A DNA stretch of 64,000 nucleotides from Thioclava pacifica DSM 10166 (GTDB lineage Bacteria > Pseudomonadota > Alphaproteobacteria > Rhodobacterales > Rhodobacteraceae), in the NCBI RefSeq assembly GCF_000714535.1, contig NZ_AUND01000012.1:62001-126000 (forward strand), read 5' to 3'. This document shows positions 18,382-27,381 of the stretch, one piece after another. A program made the position numbers and the translations under genes. Below the pieces are notes generated by a model. That model was not told where the DNA came from. It made no database searches and saw nothing but the letters and a program-made list of their open reading frames with translations. Numbering within the stretch: the stretch's first letter is position 1; each line of letters opens with the position of its first letter.

Positions 18382-19389
18382 ATGGATCTCTCCACCATCA
18401 ACACCCTGCTGACCGACACGCTCGGGCCGATGGGCCCCATGATTGCGCTGGCCGGCTTGGGCTTTCTCTTCGTGCTCGCCGCGATCCCTGCGCTGCTGAA
18501 GAAACGCGCCGATCCGCTCGAGCGCCTGCGCGGCGGCCCGTCGCGTCACGCCCAGCATAACCAAGCGAAGAAGGGCGACGGCAACCGCCAGAAGCTGCGC
18601 GACGGCAGCTCGGACAAACTCGAGAAATACGCAGCCTTCCTCGAACCCAAGAATGCCGACGAGATGTCGGAATCGAAGAAATGGCTGCAGAGCGCGGGCT
18701 ATCGCGGCACCAACGCCGTGCGGACCTTCCACGCGATTCAGTTCGCGATGGGCCTCGGCCTGCTCACGCTGGGTTCGCTCTACGTGGTTATCGCCAACGC
18801 GACCGCCCCCGAGGGCCAGCAAATGGGCACGATCGGGACGATCCTGGCCGTCCTCATGCCCGGTGCGATCGGCTATTACGCCCCGAAATACTGGGTCAAC
18901 AAACGCGTGAAGTCGCGCACTGCCGAAATCCAGAATGGCTTTCCGGATGCGCTCGACATGCTGCTCGTCTGCGTCGAAGCCGGTCAGTCGCTCGACCAGG
19001 GGATTATCCGCGTCTCCAAGGAACTGCACAATTCCTACCCTTCGCTGGCCGAGGAATTCGCGATGGTCGCGCATGAGATCAAGGCGGGCCTGAACAAGTC
19101 CGAAGTGCTGCGCCGCTTCGGCGAGCGTTCGGGCGTGGCCGATGTCGCGAGCTTCGTGACCGTGATGATCCAGTCGCAGCAGTTCGGCACCTCGATCGCC
19201 GAGGCTCTGCGCCTCTATGCGGCTGACATGCGCGACAAGCGGATCATGCGTGCCGAAGAGGCCGCCAACAAGATCCCGACCAAGATGACGCTCGGCACGA
19301 TGATGTTCACCGTTCCGCCGCTCCTGATCATCCTTGTCGGCCCCTCGATCCATGATATGCTTGAGAACTTCAAGAATATGGGCATGTAA
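18382..19389 (+). CDS. tadC: Tad inner-membrane platform protein TadC
   Basis: Second GspF-like platform protein, 335 residues, paralogous to TadB. An N-terminal helix (MIALAGLGFLFVLAAIPALL) is followed by a polar Lys/Arg-rich stretch (residues 40-90) and paired helices near 115-165. The T2SSF domain lies near 185-310 (GFPDALDMLLVCVEAGQSLD, QSQQFGTSIAEALR). A C-terminal helix, VPPLLIILVGPSIHDML, ends it. A GAGGAG site lies 10 bases after the tadB stop. Confidence 0.94.
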   Translation: MDLSTINTLLTDTLGPMGPMIALAGLGFLFVLAAIPALLKKRADPLERLRGGPSRHAQHNQAKKGDGNRQKLRDGSSDKLEKYAAFLEPKNADEMSESKKWLQSAGYRGTNAVRTFHAIQFAMGLGLLTLGSLYVVIANATAPEGQQMGTIGTILAVLMPGAIGYYAPKYWVNKRVKSRTAEIQNGFPDALDMLLVCVEAGQSLDQGIIRVSKELHNSYPSLAEEFAMVAHEIKAGLNKSEVLRRFGERSGVADVASFVTVMIQSQQFGTSIAEALRLYAADMRDKRIMRAEEAANKIPTKMTLGTMMFTVPPLLIILVGPSIHDMLENFKNMGM

Positions 19390-19393
19390 CCCG

Positions 19394-19963
19394 ATGATCC
19401 GACCGCGACGCGGCCATCTCTGGGCCGCTCTGCTCCTGCTGAGCCAGGCCGCTTGTTCCACAGGCGGCCTTTCGGCTGAGAAAGGCGGTCTTTTCGCCCC
19501 CGGCGCAAAACCCGATGCCAAGGCGGTGGATGGGCTTCTCGTCGGCCACCGATTGATGGAGGCGGGCGAATACGAGCTGGCGCTCGAAGCCTATTACCGC
19601 GCCGCAGCCGAACATGGCGCAACGGCGGAAGTGCTCTCCGGGATCGGCTCGGCGGACCTGAAACTCGGTCGCCTCAACCAGGCAGAGCAAATGCTGCGCC
19701 GGGCGCTCGAAGAGGACGAGACCTTCGTACCGGCCTGGAACAACCTCGGCGTGGTGCTGATGGAACGGGGCAAATATGCTGAAGCCTCGCGCGTCTTCCA
19801 GACCGCCTTTGCGCTCGACAGTGGCCAATCGGACTCGATCCGGCAAAACCTAAGACTGGCGCTCGCAAAAATGGAAAAACCGGGTTACTCTCCTCCGCAG
19901 GACAGTCAGTTCAAGCTCGTCAGGAAGGGTGTCGGGGAATACCTGCTTCTGACGCAGCACTGA
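19394..19963 (+). CDS. tadD: Tad TPR lipoprotein TadD
   Basis: A lipoprotein (signal ending LSQAAC, Cys about residue 21) carrying three tetratricopeptide repeats between about 45 and 150 (MEAGEYELALEAYYRAAAEHG; SADLKLGRLNQAEQMLRRAL; LGVVLMERGKYAEASRVFQ). TadD resembles pilotins that place the secretin in the outer membrane. The ATG is 4 bases after the tadC stop; the frame is open from 19334, but that start would lie inside tadC and lose the signal peptide. 189 residues. Confidence 0.88.
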   Translation: MIRPRRGHLWAALLLLSQAACSTGGLSAEKGGLFAPGAKPDAKAVDGLLVGHRLMEAGEYELALEAYYRAAAEHGATAEVLSGIGSADLKLGRLNQAEQMLRRALEEDETFVPAWNNLGVVLMERGKYAEASRVFQTAFALDSGQSDSIRQNLRLALAKMEKPGYSPPQDSQFKLVRKGVGEYLLLTQH

Positions 19964-19989
19964 GGCTCGAGCAAAAAGGACGCAGCAAC

Positions 19990-20862
19990 ATGCGCCACCC
20001 GATCTTTCTGGCAGCCCTTGCCGGCTGCGCGATGACCCTCTCCGGCTGCATGGGCAACAGCAACGATGCCGAAGTTGCCCGCGCGATGAAAAGCGTAAAC
20101 GCGGTCGACGAGTCGAACCTTTCCGACATCATGCTGACCGTGGGCGATCCCGACGAAGCCGTCGCCTATTTCCAGCGTACCGCCGCCGAGAACCCCGACC
20201 GGATCGACATCCGCCGCGGGCTCGCGAAATCGCTGGTACGTGCTGACAAGCCGGTGCAGGCGGTGAAAGCCTGGGAGCAGGTGCTTGCCCTGCCGGGCGC
20301 CACGAATGACGACCGCGTCTCGCTGGCCGATGCGCAGATCCGCGCCAATGACTGGGCCGGGGCGAAGAAGACCCTGAACACGATCCCGCCGACCCATGAA
20401 AGCTATGACCGCTACCGCCTCGAGGCGATGGTGGCCGATAGCGAGAAACAGTGGAAGAAGGCGGATAGCTTCTATGAGACCGCCGCCGGTCTGACCACGA
20501 AGCCTTCGGGCATCTACAACAACTGGGGCTTCTCGAAGCTGACCCGCGGTGACGCCGCCGGGGCCGAGAAACTGTTCAAGGAAGCGCTGACCTACGATCC
20601 GCATCGCTTCACGACGAAGAACAACCTCGTGCTCGCCCGCGCGAGCCAGGGCAAATACGAACTGCCGGTGATCGAGATGACCCAGGCGGAACGTGCGCAG
20701 TTGCTCTACACGGCGGCGCTCGCGGCGATCAAGCGTGGCGACATCACGATGGGCAAGTCGCTGCTTCAGGATGCGATCGACACCAACCCGCAGTATTTCG
20801 CCGAGGCTGACCGCGCCCTCAAGGCGCTCGATTCCGGGCCAGGGGCGACGGTGAAGGGCTGA
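19990..20862 (+). CDS. TPR-repeat lipoprotein of the Tad locus
   Basis: A second TPR lipoprotein, 290 residues. The signal ends in lipobox LSGC (Cys about residue 19). Helical repeats cover about 50-250 (PDEAVAYFQRTAAENPDR; ADKPVQAVKAWEQVLALPG; GDAAGAEKLFKEALTYDPH). It follows tadD by 26 bases and precedes the prepilin peptidase gene by 4, so it is part of the cpaE operon. It probably works alongside TadD in secretin or pilus assembly; no specific function is known to me. Confidence 0.82.
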   Translation: MRHPIFLAALAGCAMTLSGCMGNSNDAEVARAMKSVNAVDESNLSDIMLTVGDPDEAVAYFQRTAAENPDRIDIRRGLAKSLVRADKPVQAVKAWEQVLALPGATNDDRVSLADAQIRANDWAGAKKTLNTIPPTHESYDRYRLEAMVADSEKQWKKADSFYETAAGLTTKPSGIYNNWGFSKLTRGDAAGAEKLFKEALTYDPHRFTTKNNLVLARASQGKYELPVIEMTQAERAQLLYTAALAAIKRGDITMGKSLLQDAIDTNPQYFAEADRALKALDSGPGATVKG

Positions 20863-20866
20863 CGCA

Positions 20867-21367
20867 ATGCTCGGTCTCTCTCCGCAACTGGCGGCGCTGG
20901 TGTTTCTGGTGCTGATCACCCCGATCTGTGCCTGGGTGGTCTTCACCGATCTGAAATTCATGAAGATCCGCAACAAGGCGGTGATGGCGCTGCTGGTCGT
21001 GTTTGCGCTGGCCGGTCCGCTGCTGCTGCCGCTCGATGTCTATGCGTGGCGCTGGAGCCATGCGATCGTGGTCTTCCTCGTGGGGTTCATCCTCAACCAG
21101 ATCGCGCATTTCGGCGCGGGCGATGCGAAATTCGCGGCGGCCGCTGCTCCCTATTTCGCGCATGACGCCTTCCATGTCGAATTGTCGATGCTGCTTCTGT
21201 GCGCCTTCCTGCTTGCGGCCTTCACCGCGCATCGCATCATGCGCGCGATCCCGGCCGTGGTGAATGCAACGCCCGACTGGGTGAGCTGGAAGCGCAAGGA
21301 TTTCCCGATGGGCCTGGCGCTTGTCGGCACGCTTTGGGCCTATCTGCTGATCGTCGCGCTGTCCTGA
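20867..21367 (+). CDS. cpaA: Prepilin peptidase CpaA (TadV)
   Basis: A membrane aspartyl peptidase that processes Flp prepilins. The two catalytic aspartates are visible: one in WVVFTDLKFMKIRNK (about residue 26) and one in the GAGDAKF motif (about residue 86, family GxGD). About five hydrophobic helices fill the 166 residues, and the methyltransferase domain of PilD-type enzymes is absent, as is usual for TadV. It is the last gene of the cpaE operon; a 156-base gap to the AAA+ ATPase follows. Confidence 0.92.
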   Translation: MLGLSPQLAALVFLVLITPICAWVVFTDLKFMKIRNKAVMALLVVFALAGPLLLPLDVYAWRWSHAIVVFLVGFILNQIAHFGAGDAKFAAAAAPYFAHDAFHVELSMLLLCAFLLAAFTAHRIMRAIPAVVNATPDWVSWKRKDFPMGLALVGTLWAYLLIVALS

Positions 21368-21523
21368 TCTTCGCGACAATTGTTCCCAACCGGGGGCATC
21401 CATCGCGCCGATTGCGTCGTTTTTCCCATTTTTGGCCACAATCCGGGGCCATATTGGCTGTGACCACGTCTTCAGGCCCCGGCCTTTCCGGCCCGGGACG
21501 AGCAGCCAAGAGGAAACCGCCCG

Positions 21524-22834
21524 ATGAACATGATGGCCGCGAACGTCATCGCTCCGCCCCTGCCCCGGTCGCTCGACGACACAGGGATCAACCTCGTCAT
21601 GATGAGGGATATTCTGCTCAAGACGATGTTCCGGACCAATACGGACACGGCTTCGGCGCTCTCGAAGCTGATCTGTATTCCGATTACCCTGACGCAGGAA
21701 CTGATCGACATCTGCCGCAAGCAGGGGCTCGTCGAGGCAATGGGTACGCTGCACGCGAACTCGGGTGGCGAGATGGGCTTTCAACTGTCCGATACCGGCA
21801 AGGCCCGCGCGCTCGATGCGCTGAGCCAGTCGGAATATTACGGCGCGATGCCGGTGCCTCTGCAAGTCTATCGCGAGCAGGTAAAGCGTCAGTCGATCCG
21901 CAACATTCAACTGACCCGCCAGCAGCTTCTGGGCGCGATGGGGCACCTCATCCTGCCGCCCACGCTGATCGACCAGCTCGGCCCGGCAGTCTCCTCGGGG
22001 CGCTCGATTCTGATGTATGGCCCGCCCGGGAACGGGAAATCCTCGATCTCGAATGGCATTCGCGACGCGATCGGTGACAATATCTACATCCCGCGCGCGA
22101 TCGAATATGCCGGTCAGGTCATCACCGTCTTCGACCCGATCGTGCATACCCCCGCGCCGCTGCCCGAAGAGGACCCGACAGCCCTGCGCAAGCGCGGCGT
22201 GCAGTTCGACACCCGCTACGTCTATTGCGAGCGTCCGACCGTGATCACCGGCGGTGAACTTTCGCTCGACATGCTCGACCTGAAATACAACAAGACCGCG
22301 CGCACCTATACCGCGCCTCTCCAGCTGAAAAGCTCGGGCGGCGTCTTCATCGTGGACGACCTTGGCCGTCAGGCCGAACCGCCGCAGAAGCTGGTGAACC
22401 GCTGGATCGTTCCGCTTGAAGAAAACCGCGACATTCTCTCGCTGCAATCGGGCGAGAAATTCGAGGTGCCCTTCGACACGCTGGTGATCTTCTCGACCAA
22501 CTTCCACCCCAACGAGATCTTCGATAAGGCGGCGCTGCGTCGTATCTTCTTCAAGATCAAGATCGACGGCCCCGATCAGGCGGGCTTCCTCAAGATCTTC
22601 CAGATGGTCGCGAAGAAGCGCAACATGCCGCTCGACGAGAAGGCGCTGCTGCACCTGCTCAAGGTGAAATACCCGACTATCGACAATATCTACGCGAACT
22701 ATCAGCCGATCTTCCTGATCGACCAGATGATCTCGATCTGCGAGTTCGAGGGCATCCCCTATCAGATGACGCCGGAACTGGTGGAGCGCGCCTGGATGAA
22801 CATGTTCGTGAAGGACGAGGCGATCGTCCACTGA
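21524..22834 (+). CDS. AAA+ ATPase next to the Tad locus
   Basis: A 436-residue cytoplasmic AAA+ protein. An N-terminal helical region (about 1-150, no recognised enzyme domain) precedes Walker A SILMYGPPGNGKSS (about 164-175). Walker B GGVFIVDD is near 272, a sensor-like LVIFSTNFHP near 324, and the arginine-containing AALRRIFFKI near 340. A C-terminal lid follows. Proteins annotated only as ATPase with chaperone activity often accompany Flp/Tad loci in alphaproteobacteria (from memory). The upstream gap contains a TGGCC ... GGCCA dyad near 21435. It converges with the LytTR gene, with stops 3 bases apart. Confidence 0.7.
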   Translation: MNMMAANVIAPPLPRSLDDTGINLVMMRDILLKTMFRTNTDTASALSKLICIPITLTQELIDICRKQGLVEAMGTLHANSGGEMGFQLSDTGKARALDALSQSEYYGAMPVPLQVYREQVKRQSIRNIQLTRQQLLGAMGHLILPPTLIDQLGPAVSSGRSILMYGPPGNGKSSISNGIRDAIGDNIYIPRAIEYAGQVITVFDPIVHTPAPLPEEDPTALRKRGVQFDTRYVYCERPTVITGGELSLDMLDLKYNKTARTYTAPLQLKSSGGVFIVDDLGRQAEPPQKLVNRWIVPLEENRDILSLQSGEKFEVPFDTLVIFSTNFHPNEIFDKAALRRIFFKIKIDGPDQAGFLKIFQMVAKKRNMPLDEKALLHLLKVKYPTIDNIYANYQPIFLIDQMISICEFEGIPYQMTPELVERAWMNMFVKDEAIVH

Positions 22835-22837
22835 GCC

Positions 22838-23653
22838 TTACTGGGCTGCGATGCTCTCTTCAGAGGCGGGGAAATTCTCCGCCTCGACCTGCGTCTGATA
22901 GGTGCGCGAAACCGGCACGGCCTCGCCATCCGCCATCAACAGAGCCGTTTTGCCACGCGCACGCTGGATCGCGCGCACACCGCTTTGAGCCACCCAATGC
23001 GAGCGATGCACCCGAAGACCGGAGACACCCTCGGTTTCGGCGATCGCATCGGCGAACCGCATCAAAAGGCTCGTCTGCCCCGCTTCGGTTACCACATCCA
23101 CGTAATGATCGCAGACCGAAAGCCGGATCAGCGGCGCGCGAAACTCGGGCTCGATCCGCTCCATCAGTCGCGGGGTTGACCCGGTTTCGGGGGCCGTTTC
23201 AGGCGTGCTGGTCGCCACGAGTCTCGGGCGCGGCCGCCCTTGCGACGGGGCCATCCGATGCCGCAGCACCGAGGCCGCCATCGACAGGCCAAACACGTAT
23301 CCCGCCATATGCACCACTCCCAGACCCGGCAACTCCGGATCATTCGCGAGCCGCGCGGTAATCTGGTAAATCGGCCCCGCAAGCACCAAGGCTGCGAGCC
23401 CAGCTAGCACCGGCGCCTCTGACCAGAACGCGCGCAGGCCCAGCCTGCGCCGGACGAAGATACGGATCGCCGCGCCGATCAGGATGCTCAAGCCCACGAC
23501 AAGTGGCCAGTAAAGGAGGCGCCCGCCGAGACTCATCCCCTCAAGCGAACCGAACGGCCCCGCGATGACGCCAAAGCCGGATGCAACGAGCCAGATCACC
23601 GGCAAAGCCGGGATCTTCAATGCGCGCCAGTAAATCCGCCAGAATTCGGACAT
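22838..23653 (-). CDS. Membrane-anchored LytTR-family transcription regulator
   Basis: A 271-residue regulator with about four N-terminal membrane helices (residues about 15-130) and a C-terminal LytTR DNA-binding domain (about 168-255, RLSVCDHYVDVVTEAG ... LRVHRSHWVAQSGVRAIQRARG). No receiver domain is present, so it would sense through its membrane part rather than by phosphorylation. It adjoins the Tad and AAA+ genes and may regulate adhesion; that is inference. Its upstream gap carries a LytTR-type direct repeat, suggesting autoregulation. Confidence 0.82.
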   Translation of the reverse strand: MSEFWRIYWRALKIPALPVIWLVASGFGVIAGPFGSLEGMSLGGRLLYWPLVVGLSILIGAAIRIFVRRRLGLRAFWSEAPVLAGLAALVLAGPIYQITARLANDPELPGLGVVHMAGYVFGLSMAASVLRHRMAPSQGRPRPRLVATSTPETAPETGSTPRLMERIEPEFRAPLIRLSVCDHYVDVVTEAGQTSLLMRFADAIAETEGVSGLRVHRSHWVAQSGVRAIQRARGKTALLMADGEAVPVSRTYQTQVEAENFPASEESIAAQ

Positions 23654-23730
23654 ACCGATTTCCCTGAAAACTTCTCACGCAAGAGGTAGCGCAACGCGCA
23701 GGCTTGACGCAACGAAAAGGGAAGCGGTTT

Positions 23731-23759
23731 TTTACTAACGTTAGGGAAACTTTACTTAA
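23731..23759. promoter_or_regulatory. Candidate LytTR direct-repeat site upstream of the regulator gene
   Basis: TTTACTAAC (23731) and TTTACTTAA (23751) are nine-base near-identical direct repeats with starts 20 bases apart. This is close to the spacing bound by LytTR dimers (9-base repeats separated by about 12). The first half overlaps the palindrome CTAACGTTAG (23735-23744). The site lies 78-106 bases upstream of the LytTR start in an otherwise AT-rich gap. Confidence 0.45.
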
Positions 23760-23766
23760 TTTTAGA

Positions 23767-24669
23767 TCAAGCGGTCAGACCTTCGGGTTCGGGAAGGTTG
23801 TTTTCCCGACAGCAGGCGGTCACCGTATTGGCCAAGAGACAGGCGATCGTCATCGGACCGACGCCGCCCGGAACCGGGGTAATCGCGCCCGCAACGTCCT
23901 TGGCGCTTTCGAACTCCACGTCGCCGACGAGCCGGGTTTTACCCTCACCCTTCTCGGGAGCGGGAATCCGATTGATCCCCACATCGATCACGGTCGCGCC
24001 CGGCTTCACCCAGTCGCCGGGGATCATCTCGGGGCGGCCGACCGCTGCCACGAGGATATCCGCGCGGCGGCAGACCTCGGCGAGGTCCTTGGTACGGCTA
24101 TGTGCGATGGTCACCGTGCAGCTGTCACGAAGCAGCAGTTGCGCCATCGGCTTGCCCACGATGTTCGAGCGTCCCACGACCACGGCATTCAGCCCCGAGA
24201 GCGAGCCATGATGGTCACGCAACATCATCAGACAGCCCAAGGGCGTGCAGGGCACCATCGCCTTTTGCCCCGTTCCCAGAAGCCCGACATTGAGGATATG
24301 GAACCCGTCCACGTCCTTCGCAGGCGCGATCGCGTTGATGACCTTTTCCTCGTCGATATGCTTGGGCAACGGCAGCTGCACGAGGATGCCATGCACCGCC
24401 GGATCGTCGTTGAGCGTCTCGACCAGCGCCAACAGATCGGCTTCAGGCGTGTCCTCGGGAAGCTTGTGCTCGTAGGAGTTCATCCCCGCTTCCAGCGTCT
24501 GCTTGCCCTTGTTGCGGACATAGACCTCGGAGGCCGGATCCTCGCCCACCAGCACCACGGCAAGGCCCGGCGTGATGCCGTGCACCTCCTTGAGGCGGCT
24601 CACATGGCCAGCAACCTTCTCGCGCACTGTGGCCGCGAAGGCCTTCCCGTCGATGATCTTGGCGCTCAT
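23767..24669 (-). CDS. folD: Methylene-THF dehydrogenase / methenyl-THF cyclohydrolase FolD
   Basis: Bifunctional folate enzyme interconverting 5,10-methylene-, methenyl- and 10-formyl-THF in the cytoplasm. The 300 residues show the family signatures [18 protein letters not shown] (catalytic lysine in the YVRNK region), [14 protein letters not shown] near 100, PCTPLGC near 142 and the NADP-binding [18 protein letters not shown] near 165. The [16 protein letters not shown] motif lies near 275. The start overlaps the stop of the chorismate mutase gene (ATGA), so the two are coupled; fhs lies upstream on the same strand. Confidence 0.97.
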   Translation of the reverse strand: MSAKIIDGKAFAATVREKVAGHVSRLKEVHGITPGLAVVLVGEDPASEVYVRNKGKQTLEAGMNSYEHKLPEDTPEADLLALVETLNDDPAVHGILVQLPLPKHIDEEKVINAIAPAKDVDGFHILNVGLLGTGQKAMVPCTPLGCLMMLRDHHGSLSGLNAVVVGRSNIVGKPMAQLLLRDSCTVTIAHSRTKDLAEVCRRADILVAAVGRPEMIPGDWVKPGATVIDVGINRIPAPEKGEGKTRLVGDVEFESAKDVAGAITPVPGGVGPMTIACLLANTVTACCRENNLPEPEGLTA

Positions 24670-24971
24670 GCCTGATCTCCCTTGCCCAGAACCTTTTCCT
24701 CTTCGGCGATGAAATACTCGATCATGTCGCGCCAGAGGCGTTCAGCGAGAGCCGGGTCCATGCCCGCTTCCGCCGCCTTTTCCTTCACATTGGAGACGAC
24801 CGCCTCGACCCGGTCGGGCAGCCTTGCGGCCAGCCCATCGCGATGCTTGATCTGCGCCACGCGCTCGACGATACGCGTGCGATCCGCCAGCAGCGCTATC
24901 AGCTCGGCATCGAGCGCGTCGATCAGCTCGCGCGCCTGCGCGAGGGTCTCGATACGGGAGGCGTCAACCAT
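24666..24971 (-). CDS. Chorismate mutase (AroQ type)
   Basis: A 101-residue all-helical chorismate mutase (chorismate to prephenate, Phe/Tyr pathway). The first helix [22 protein letters not shown], the [10 protein letters not shown] loop with its basic residues and the third helix [20 protein letters not shown] match the short monofunctional AroQ fold. It ends by overlapping folD by 4 bases. Linkage to folate C1 genes has no obvious metabolic reason beyond shared expression in growth. Confidence 0.88.
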   Translation of the reverse strand: MVDASRIETLAQARELIDALDAELIALLADRTRIVERVAQIKHRDGLAARLPDRVEAVVSNVKEKAAEAGMDPALAERLWRDMIEYFIAEEEKVLGKGDQA

Positions 24972-25039
24972 CGTTCGCTCCGTCGTCAGAATCCACGCCC
25001 CCTATCGCACCTCGCTGCGGAAGGCTCAAGCCCGCTTGA

Positions 25040-26707
25040 TCAGAACAGTCCCGTGATGCGGCCCTCGTCATCCAGCCCGATCTTTTCCGCCGCCGGATGG
25101 CGCGGCAAGCCGGGCATCGTCATGATCTCTCCGCAGATCACCACGACGAAGCCCGCCCCCGCCGAGAGCCGCACCTCGCGGATCGGCAGTGTGTGGCCTT
25201 CGGGGGCCCCGATCAGCGCCGGATCCGAACTGAAGGAATACTGCGTCTTGGCCATGCAGATCGGCAGATCACGATAGCCTGCGGCCTCCCAGTCACGCAG
25301 CTGGTCGCGGATCTTCTTGTCCGCGATCACCTCGCCCGCGTGATAGATCCGCCTGGCGATCGTCTCGATCTTCTCGAAGAGGCTCATATCGTCAGGATAG
25401 AGCGGAGCGAAATGCGAGGCGCCCTCGGTCAGCGCAACGATCGTCTCCGCAAGCGCCTCGGCCCCCGCCCCACCATCGGCCCAATGGGTGCACAGCACGG
25501 CCTCAACCCCCTGCGCCTCGGCGGCAGCGCGGACCGCCGCGATCTCGGCCTCGGTATCGGCGGTGAAATGGTTGATCGCCACGACGACCGGCACGCCGAA
25601 TCCCTTGGTATTCGCGATATGGCGCGCAAGGTTGGCGCAGCCTTTCTCGACGGCCGCCACATTCTCTTCGCCCAAATCAGCCTTCGCCACCCCGCCATTC
25701 ATCTTCAACGCGCGCACGGTAGCGACGACCACAGCCGCGCTCGGGGTCAGGCCGGCCTTGCGGCATTTGATGTCGAAGAACTTCTCGGCCCCGAGATCGG
25801 CGCCAAAGCCCGCTTCGGTCACCACGTAATCAGCCAGTTTCAGAGCCGATTGCGTCGCGATCACCGAGTTGCAGCCATGCGCGATATTGGCGAACGGCCC
25901 GCCATGCACAAAGGCGGGCGTGCCTTCGAGCGTCTGCACGAGGTTCGGTTGCATCGCGTCTTTCAGCAGCACCACCATCGCGCCGTCGGCCCCGATGTCG
26001 GCACAGGTGATGGGCGAGCGGTCGCGGCGATAGGCAACGACAATCCGTCCCAGACGCTCCTGCAACTCCGCCAGATCGCGGCTCAGGCAGAGGCAGGCCA
26101 TGACCTCGGAGGCAACGGTAATATCGAAGCCGGTCTGGCGCGGGAAACCGTTGGCGACACCACCAAGCGAGACGACGATATCGCGCAGCGCCCGGTCGTT
26201 CATGTCCACGACGCGTTTCCAGCTCACTCGACGCTCGTCGATCTCGAGGCTGTTCCCCCAATAGATGTGATTGTCGATCATCGCCGCGAGCAGGTTATGC
26301 GCCGCGCCGATCGCATGGAAATCGCCGGTGAAATGGAGGTTCATCGACTCCATCGGCACGACCTGCGCTCGACCGCCGCCAGCCGCCCCCCCCTTCATCC
26401 CGAAATTCGGGCCGAGCGAGGCCTCGCGAATACAGATCGCCGTGCGCTTGCCGATCCGCGCGAGCCCATCCCCCAGCCCCACCGTGGTCGTCGTCTTGCC
26501 CTCGCCCGCAGGTGTCGGAGAGATCGCAGTGACAAGGATGAGCTTGCCGGGGTCGCGCCCGTTCAGCCCGTCGATATACGCGGCATCCAGCTTGGCCTTG
26601 TCGCGACCGTAGGGGATCAGCGCCTCTTCGGGAATGTCGAGCTTCGCGGCAATTTCGGGCATCGGGCGCAGCGTCGCGGCACGCGCGATTTCGATATCGG
26701 TGGTCAT
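25040..26707 (-). CDS. fhs: Formate-tetrahydrofolate ligase
   Basis: ATP-dependent synthesis of 10-formyl-THF from formate and THF. The 555 residues match the family. The P-loop reads [18 protein letters not shown] near residue 60, followed by [16 protein letters not shown] near 95 and [19 protein letters not shown] near 185. The MTTDIEIA start follows a GGAGGAGG site; the frame continues upstream to 26818 but without such a site. With folD downstream on the same strand it makes a compact formate-assimilating C1 module. Confidence 0.97.
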   Translation of the reverse strand: MTTDIEIARAATLRPMPEIAAKLDIPEEALIPYGRDKAKLDAAYIDGLNGRDPGKLILVTAISPTPAGEGKTTTTVGLGDGLARIGKRTAICIREASLGPNFGMKGGAAGGGRAQVVPMESMNLHFTGDFHAIGAAHNLLAAMIDNHIYWGNSLEIDERRVSWKRVVDMNDRALRDIVVSLGGVANGFPRQTGFDITVASEVMACLCLSRDLAELQERLGRIVVAYRRDRSPITCADIGADGAMVVLLKDAMQPNLVQTLEGTPAFVHGGPFANIAHGCNSVIATQSALKLADYVVTEAGFGADLGAEKFFDIKCRKAGLTPSAAVVVATVRALKMNGGVAKADLGEENVAAVEKGCANLARHIANTKGFGVPVVVAINHFTADTEAEIAAVRAAAEAQGVEAVLCTHWADGGAGAEALAETIVALTEGASHFAPLYPDDMSLFEKIETIARRIYHAGEVIADKKIRDQLRDWEAAGYRDLPICMAKTQYSFSSDPALIGAPEGHTLPIREVRLSAGAGFVVVICGEIMTMPGLPRHPAAEKIGLDDEGRITGLF

Positions 26708-26790
26708 GGTCGTCCTCCTCCGGAGCGAGGATAACCATCTGATCGGGAAGGGAAAGGCAAGGAAACGACGGACGGATGGGCTAAATCGCC

Positions 26791-27381
26791 TCAGCGCACC
26801 TCGTTCATCAGCTCCCAAGGGCGCTGATCGGGGATATGCAGGCGCAGCGTGTCGCCGATCACCAGTCGGCCCGGACGCTCGACCCAGGCGGTCACGCCGC
26901 GACGGCCCTGCGCTGCCGGTTTATAGCGCTTGCCCTTCTCGGGGTAGATCTCTTCGATCACCTTTCCCGGCAGCACGCAGGCGCGGTTCTCCATGTCGAT
27001 CACCAGCGTCAGGCCGGTCTCGTTCTGCAGCCGCGACGAAGGCGGGAGGTGGGTCAGATCCGGCAGGCCGCGCAGCACGATCGTCGCGCCCACCCATGCG
27101 GGGTCCAGCTCGGGGATACCCATCGCGAAAGCGGTCTCGGCAAGTTCCTCGGCGGACAGGATCGTCATCTGGCGCACATTGGCGATCTCGGTGCCGCGCT
27201 CGTGTTGATCGGTAACGCGCGAGCAGGATGCGCGGGTACGCCCGGCATGCAGCTCGCCCACCGGGCCATCGAAGGTGAAATCCACGGATTCGACCGGCGT
27301 AGAAACCAGTTCCCCTTCGGTCGTGACGCGACCAAGCCAGACGACTTCGCCCTGATATTGCGTCGGTTTGAGCGCGGCCAT
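26791..27381 (-). CDS. MOSC domain protein
   Basis: A 196-residue protein with a MOSC domain (as at the C-terminus of molybdenum cofactor sulfurases) covering most of its length. A strand-rich start (GEVVWLGRV ... STPVESVDF) is followed by [21 protein letters not shown] and the conserved cysteine region [16 protein letters not shown] near 130. In this family the cysteine is thought to carry sulfur. Its ATG shares one base with the stop of the upstream methyltransferase gene, so the two are coupled. The substrate is unknown. Confidence 0.8.
   Translation of the reverse strand: MAALKPTQYQGEVVWLGRVTTEGELVSTPVESVDFTFDGPVGELHAGRTRASCSRVTDQHERGTEIANVRQMTILSAEELAETAFAMGIPELDPAWVGATIVLRGLPDLTHLPPSSRLQNETGLTLVIDMENRACVLPGKVIEEIYPEKGKRYKPAAQGRRGVTAWVERPGRLVIGDTLRLHIPDQRPWELMNEVR

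Noticed and set aside
20819-22831. A 670-codon open frame antisense to cpaA and the AAA+ ATPase
   Set aside because: It crosses two well-supported genes and their promoter gap and has shadow composition.
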